Origin: an uncultured Hyphomicrobiales bacterium
Lineage (GTDB): Bacteria; Pseudomonadota; Alphaproteobacteria; Rhizobiales; Beijerinckiaceae
Direction of reading: 5' to 3'
NCBI GenBank assembly: GCA_903932565.1
Contig: CAIZGQ010000740.1
Span: forward strand, 1 to 17,076
DNA length: 17,076 nucleotides
A program made the translations under genes and the position numbers. Shown here one piece after another: positions 14,396 through 17,076 of this stretch (positions are counted from its first letter, which is position 1; each line of letters opens with the position of its first letter). Below the pieces are notes generated by a model. It ran no database searches and had not been told where the DNA came from. It worked only from the letters and a program-made list of their open reading frames with translations.

Positions 14396-15820
14396 TTAAT
14401 TCGATGCCGCGCCGATAGCAGGGATAGCAGCGCCTTGTGCAGTCTCTAGTTTCGTTTCCTCGGCAGATTGCTCATCGAGACGAAAGCCACCGAACCGTTT
14501 GTAACAAAGGATCGCAAGAAGGCTGGCCGCTATTGCACCAACCAGGAGGGCTGATGCCGGTGCCAGAAATAGTTCCTGCAATGGCAGATGCAAAGACAGA
14601 AGATACCCGCCGAGGAACTGCGCGGCAAGCGAACCCAGCCGTCCAAACGCCTGCGCCCATCCTGCTCCCATGGAACGAACCGATGTGGGGTAGATGAGAA
14701 CAATTGCTGAGTTCAAGCCGAAGTTATTGCCCGTCACGCAGAACCCGGCACTTGCGATTATGCAACTGATGAGCAGTGGTGAAAGTCCTCCCATGCCCAT
14801 GGATGCCGCTAATGGTGCGCCGATGAGGAAGAGCGCAACAATGGGCAGGACGCCGAGGCGGTCGATGACGAATGTGAGGACCAGCCCACCGACCATGCCG
14901 CCCATGGAAAAGAGCGAAGCGTAGATACCAGCCTGCGCTGTGCTGAGGCCGGAAGCTTGCAAGAGTGTGGGAAGCCAGCTGAGAGTGAAGAAGTTCGTCA
15001 GTTGGTTCGCAGCCAATGCAATCCACAGCATGGGCGTGATGAACGCGAGACCGCCTGCAAAGAGGCCCAGGGGCGAGCCCGCGCGTGAGGGTATGGCTGG
15101 CGGTTTTTCGGCCCGGAATGTGGCATCTGCACTGATCGCAAGATCCGGACGCAGGATGCGCGCTGCCTTGCGGATCTGCTCAGTCTGATCACCACGCTGC
15201 AGGAGAAATTTCAGGGATTCCGGCATCAGGAAAAGGCCCAGAATGCCGACGGCAATCGGCAACAGGCCGCCGACGAGGAAAATCGCTTGCCATCCATAGG
15301 TCGGCACCAGGAGGGCTGCGGTCCAACCCGGAATCGAGAAGCCAGCTGGCACGCCGAAGAGGACAATGATCGTGAACATGCCACGCAAACGCTTTGGGGC
15401 GATTTCGGCTGCCAGCGCGAGGACATTGGGGATCATGCCGCCGAGCCCGAGGCCAGTCAGGAAGCGCAATACCGCGATCTGCGTCAGAGTTGTTGCGCCC
15501 ATGGAAATTAATGAGAAAGATCCATATGCGAAAAGAGCTGTCAGAATGGCTGTTTTTCGTCCATAGCGATCTCCAATAATTCCGACCAACGGTGCGCCAA
15601 ACAGCATGCCGAAAATGCCCGCCGAAAATGTTGGAACAAGATCAGGGCCGGTGACATGCCATTGCTTGATCAATTCAGGTGCGACCAGTCCCATCGCGGA
15701 GACATCGAAGCCATCGCTGACCATGGCCAATGTGGCGACGATCAGAAATATGACAGACGCTTTGCCAACGCGTTGTCCGTCGATGATCTCGGTCAGATCG
15801 TGTGTTTGAGAATTGGTCAT
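14396..15820 (-). CDS. MFS permease, aromatic acid:H+ symporter (AAHS) type
   Basis: 474 residues with 12 predicted membrane spans. The first span holds the SDGFDVSAMG motif (35-44), the DGxD signature of PcaK/BenK-like aromatic acid importers; GDRYGRKT (83-90) is the loop 2-3 MFS motif, and PESLKFLLQRG follows span 6. Such proteins import benzoate-, protocatechuate- or hydroxybenzoate-type acids with a proton across the inner membrane. ATG 15820 has GGGAGGAC at ideal spacing. It lies 47 bases after the frameshifted amidohydrolase, in the same orientation as the aryl acid ligase remnant, forming a ligase-amidohydrolase-permease run. The gene appears intact although its neighbours on both sides are broken. 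The exact substrate is not readable. Confidence 0.92.
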   Translation of the reverse strand: MTNSQTHDLTEIIDGQRVGKASVIFLIVATLAMVSDGFDVSAMGLVAPELIKQWHVTGPDLVPTFSAGIFGMLFGAPLVGIIGDRYGRKTAILTALFAYGSFSLISMGATTLTQIAVLRFLTGLGLGGMIPNVLALAAEIAPKRLRGMFTIIVLFGVPAGFSIPGWTAALLVPTYGWQAIFLVGGLLPIAVGILGLFLMPESLKFLLQRGDQTEQIRKAARILRPDLAISADATFRAEKPPAIPSRAGSPLGLFAGGLAFITPMLWIALAANQLTNFFTLSWLPTLLQASGLSTAQAGIYASLFSMGGMVGGLVLTFVIDRLGVLPIVALFLIGAPLAASMGMGGLSPLLISCIIASAGFCVTGNNFGLNSAIVLIYPTSVRSMGAGWAQAFGRLGSLAAQFLGGYLLSLHLPLQELFLAPASALLVGAIAASLLAILCYKRFGGFRLDEQSAEETKLETAQGAAIPAIGAASN

Positions 15821-15867
15821 AAGTCCTCCCGATGATTGGTTTTGTTTTGGCTAATTCTAAGAAATTA

Positions 15868-16802
15868 TCAGAGTGGAGAAATCGAGGCGAATTGCGGAAA
15901 AAGTTTTGCTGCGTTCTCACCAGAGATTGCTGAATGAAGCTGCTCGTTAAGGTCTAGACGATGCAACTGATCGATGCTGTGGGAGACGGGGAAGTACGAG
16001 AAATCGGTTCCAAAAAGGAGATGCGATTCCGGTACGATCTTCCGCATCAGATCAATTGCCTCCGGCGCATAGGCCTGGGCGCAGTCGAAGTAGAGCCTTG
16101 CAAACTCGGCATGGATTCCATCCGGGAAAAGTCTGCTCAGCCCGGTTTCACCAACCGTGCGCCAGCCGTTGAAACCGGCAATGCGCCCAAGAAGTAGGGG
16201 CATGACACCGCCGCCATGGCTGAAGATGAAACGAATGTCTGGATGGCGGCGCGTCACGCCCTTGGCGAGAAGGCCAAGGATGACGCGCGCGGTATTGACC
16301 GGGAATTGAGCCAAGGCGATGAAATCGCGTTCCCTCCGTATGCCTTGCTGATGTTAGAGCAATTTGTCGTTGGTGCAGGGTGAACAAAGACGACTGCCTT
16401 GCGCCGGTTCAGTTCGGCGAAAACCGTTTCGTTGCGCTCATCGCTGAGCCAGATGTCCCCTTCATTTGTGGACAGGGCGATGCCGTCCACGTTCAGAACA
16501 TCATAGGCGTGTTCGAGTTCGCGCAGGGCGATATCAATGTTGAGCATCGGCAGCAGGGCGAAAAGTCCGAATTTGCCCTTGTGATCTAGGCAGATCGTCT
16601 TGGCCCATTCGTTCCATCGGCGCACTTTTTGGTGATGGTCTGCACTATTGTCCTGCTTCAGGGGGCCCAGTGAGGCAATGGCCGTTGTCACATTGTTCCG
16701 GTCGAGCTCTTCGAGCGCCATGGCAACCGACCATGGATTCCCTTCATTGTCTTTGAAGGTGGGATTGAAGTGATGGTGCACATCAATGACGACGCTGCTC
16801 AT
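15868..16802 (-). pseudogene. Amidohydrolase_2 family gene with an internal frameshift
   Basis: The N-terminal half starts MSSVVIDVHHHFNPTF, with an intact HxH metal motif, and runs in one frame through ELNRRKAVVFVHPAPTTNCS. Between about 16315 and 16375 the match moves to a second frame: RDFIALAQFPVNTARVILGL, then FIFSHGGGVMPLLLGRI, LLFGTDFSYFP (catalytic Asp) and NAAKLFPQFA to the stop at 15868. Frame arithmetic shows one base lost or two gained. Together the halves make a normal family member of about 311 residues, so the lesion is recent or a sequencing error. ATG 16802 overlaps the ligase stop (ATGA), implying translational coupling. If repaired, a decarboxylase or hydrolase acting on an aromatic acid is likely. 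Confidence 0.85.
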
Positions 16803-17076
16803 TCTGCGGCTTCCTTGAGCTTTGTCGCGATGATGCTGCGGAGTGCTGCCTTGTCCGCTTTGCCAACCTTCGTCAGCGGAAACATGTCGATCACCTCAAC
16901 ACGCTCAGGAAGTTTGTACTTTGCAATTCCCAGGCTGAGGAGAAACGCTCCTAGACTTTCGACACTGATGGGTTTGCTGTCGGCGTGCGGGATGATGAAC
17001 GCACAAGCCTTTTCCCCATAGACAGGGTCCGGCATGGCAACAACGCGGACGTCCGCGACGTCGGGATGGCGACCGA
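16799..17076 (-). CDS. AMP-forming aryl acid/acyl-CoA ligase, C-terminal part
   Basis: The last 91 codons of a gene that enters from the right. HPDVADVRVVAMPDPVYGEK and KYKLPERVEVID are the standard C-terminal subdomain of ANL adenylating enzymes; the conserved catalytic lysine is in the TKVGKADK motif. The nearest type is 2,3-dihydroxybenzoate-AMP ligase-like or aryl-CoA ligase, enzymes that activate an aromatic carboxylate with ATP. The stop overlaps the next gene's ATG, so ligase and amidohydrolase are probably co-translated. The substrate is decided by the N-terminal domain, which is outside the window. Confidence 0.9.
   Translation of the reverse strand, partial: GRHPDVADVRVVAMPDPVYGEKACAFIIPHADSKPISVESLGAFLLSLGIAKYKLPERVEVIDMFPLTKVGKADKAALRSIIATKLKEAAE

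Overview
The window is chromosomal DNA from a proteobacterium. It probably comes from an alphaproteobacterium of the rhizobial/Bradyrhizobium type, judging by the moderately high GC, the gene families and the abundance of solute-binding proteins, but this assignment is tentative. Nearly everything recognisable belongs to import and breakdown of an aromatic or similar organic acid, so this looks like an accessory catabolic island.

Left part (1-6400), all minus strand: a compact run that I read as one operon transcribed right to left from about 6270. The order is a FAH-family hydrolase (5412-6269), a two-domain extradiol-dioxygenase-like protein (4394-5347), a periplasmic ABC substrate-binding protein (3189-4346), a flavin aromatic hydroxylase (1471-3177), an ACMSD-type amidohydrolase (429-1415) and the start of a TctC/Bug-type binding protein (1-344). 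Gaps are 11-84 bases and each start has a good Shine-Dalgarno sequence. Hydroxylase, ring-cleavage enzyme, C-C hydrolase and decarboxylase-like amidohydrolase together make a plausible meta-cleavage route; the substrate cannot be read from sequence. A divergent GntR/FCD regulator (6401-7090) faces the operon across an AT-rich region with several palindromes.

Middle part (7091-10950), plus strand: a second substrate-binding protein (7431-8588) that is a full-length, gap-free paralogue of the first (about 55% identical by hand count), then tctB (9013-9438) and tctA (9448-10947), the membrane half of a tripartite tricarboxylate-type transporter. No ABC permease or ATPase gene is present, and tctBA lacks an adjacent tctC; the only TctC-type gene is the partial one at the far left edge. 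Three copies of a 14-17 base motif lie upstream of tctB.

Right part (10950-17076): a worn region. It has an IS5-type transposase scrap, a C-terminal scrap of an amidohydrolase, an aryl-alcohol dehydrogenase with an in-frame amber stop, a truncated and frameshifted amidohydrolase, and a second frameshifted amidohydrolase. Between these are apparently intact genes: a VOC-fold protein overlapping a 91-codon unknown gene (ATGA overlap), an AAHS-type aromatic-acid MFS permease, and the 3' end of an AMP-forming aryl acid ligase overlapping the second amidohydrolase. At least five lesions fall in this 6 kb while the left 11 kb shows none, which fits gene decay better than evenly spread sequencing error.

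No rRNA, tRNA, CRISPR array or phage module was seen.
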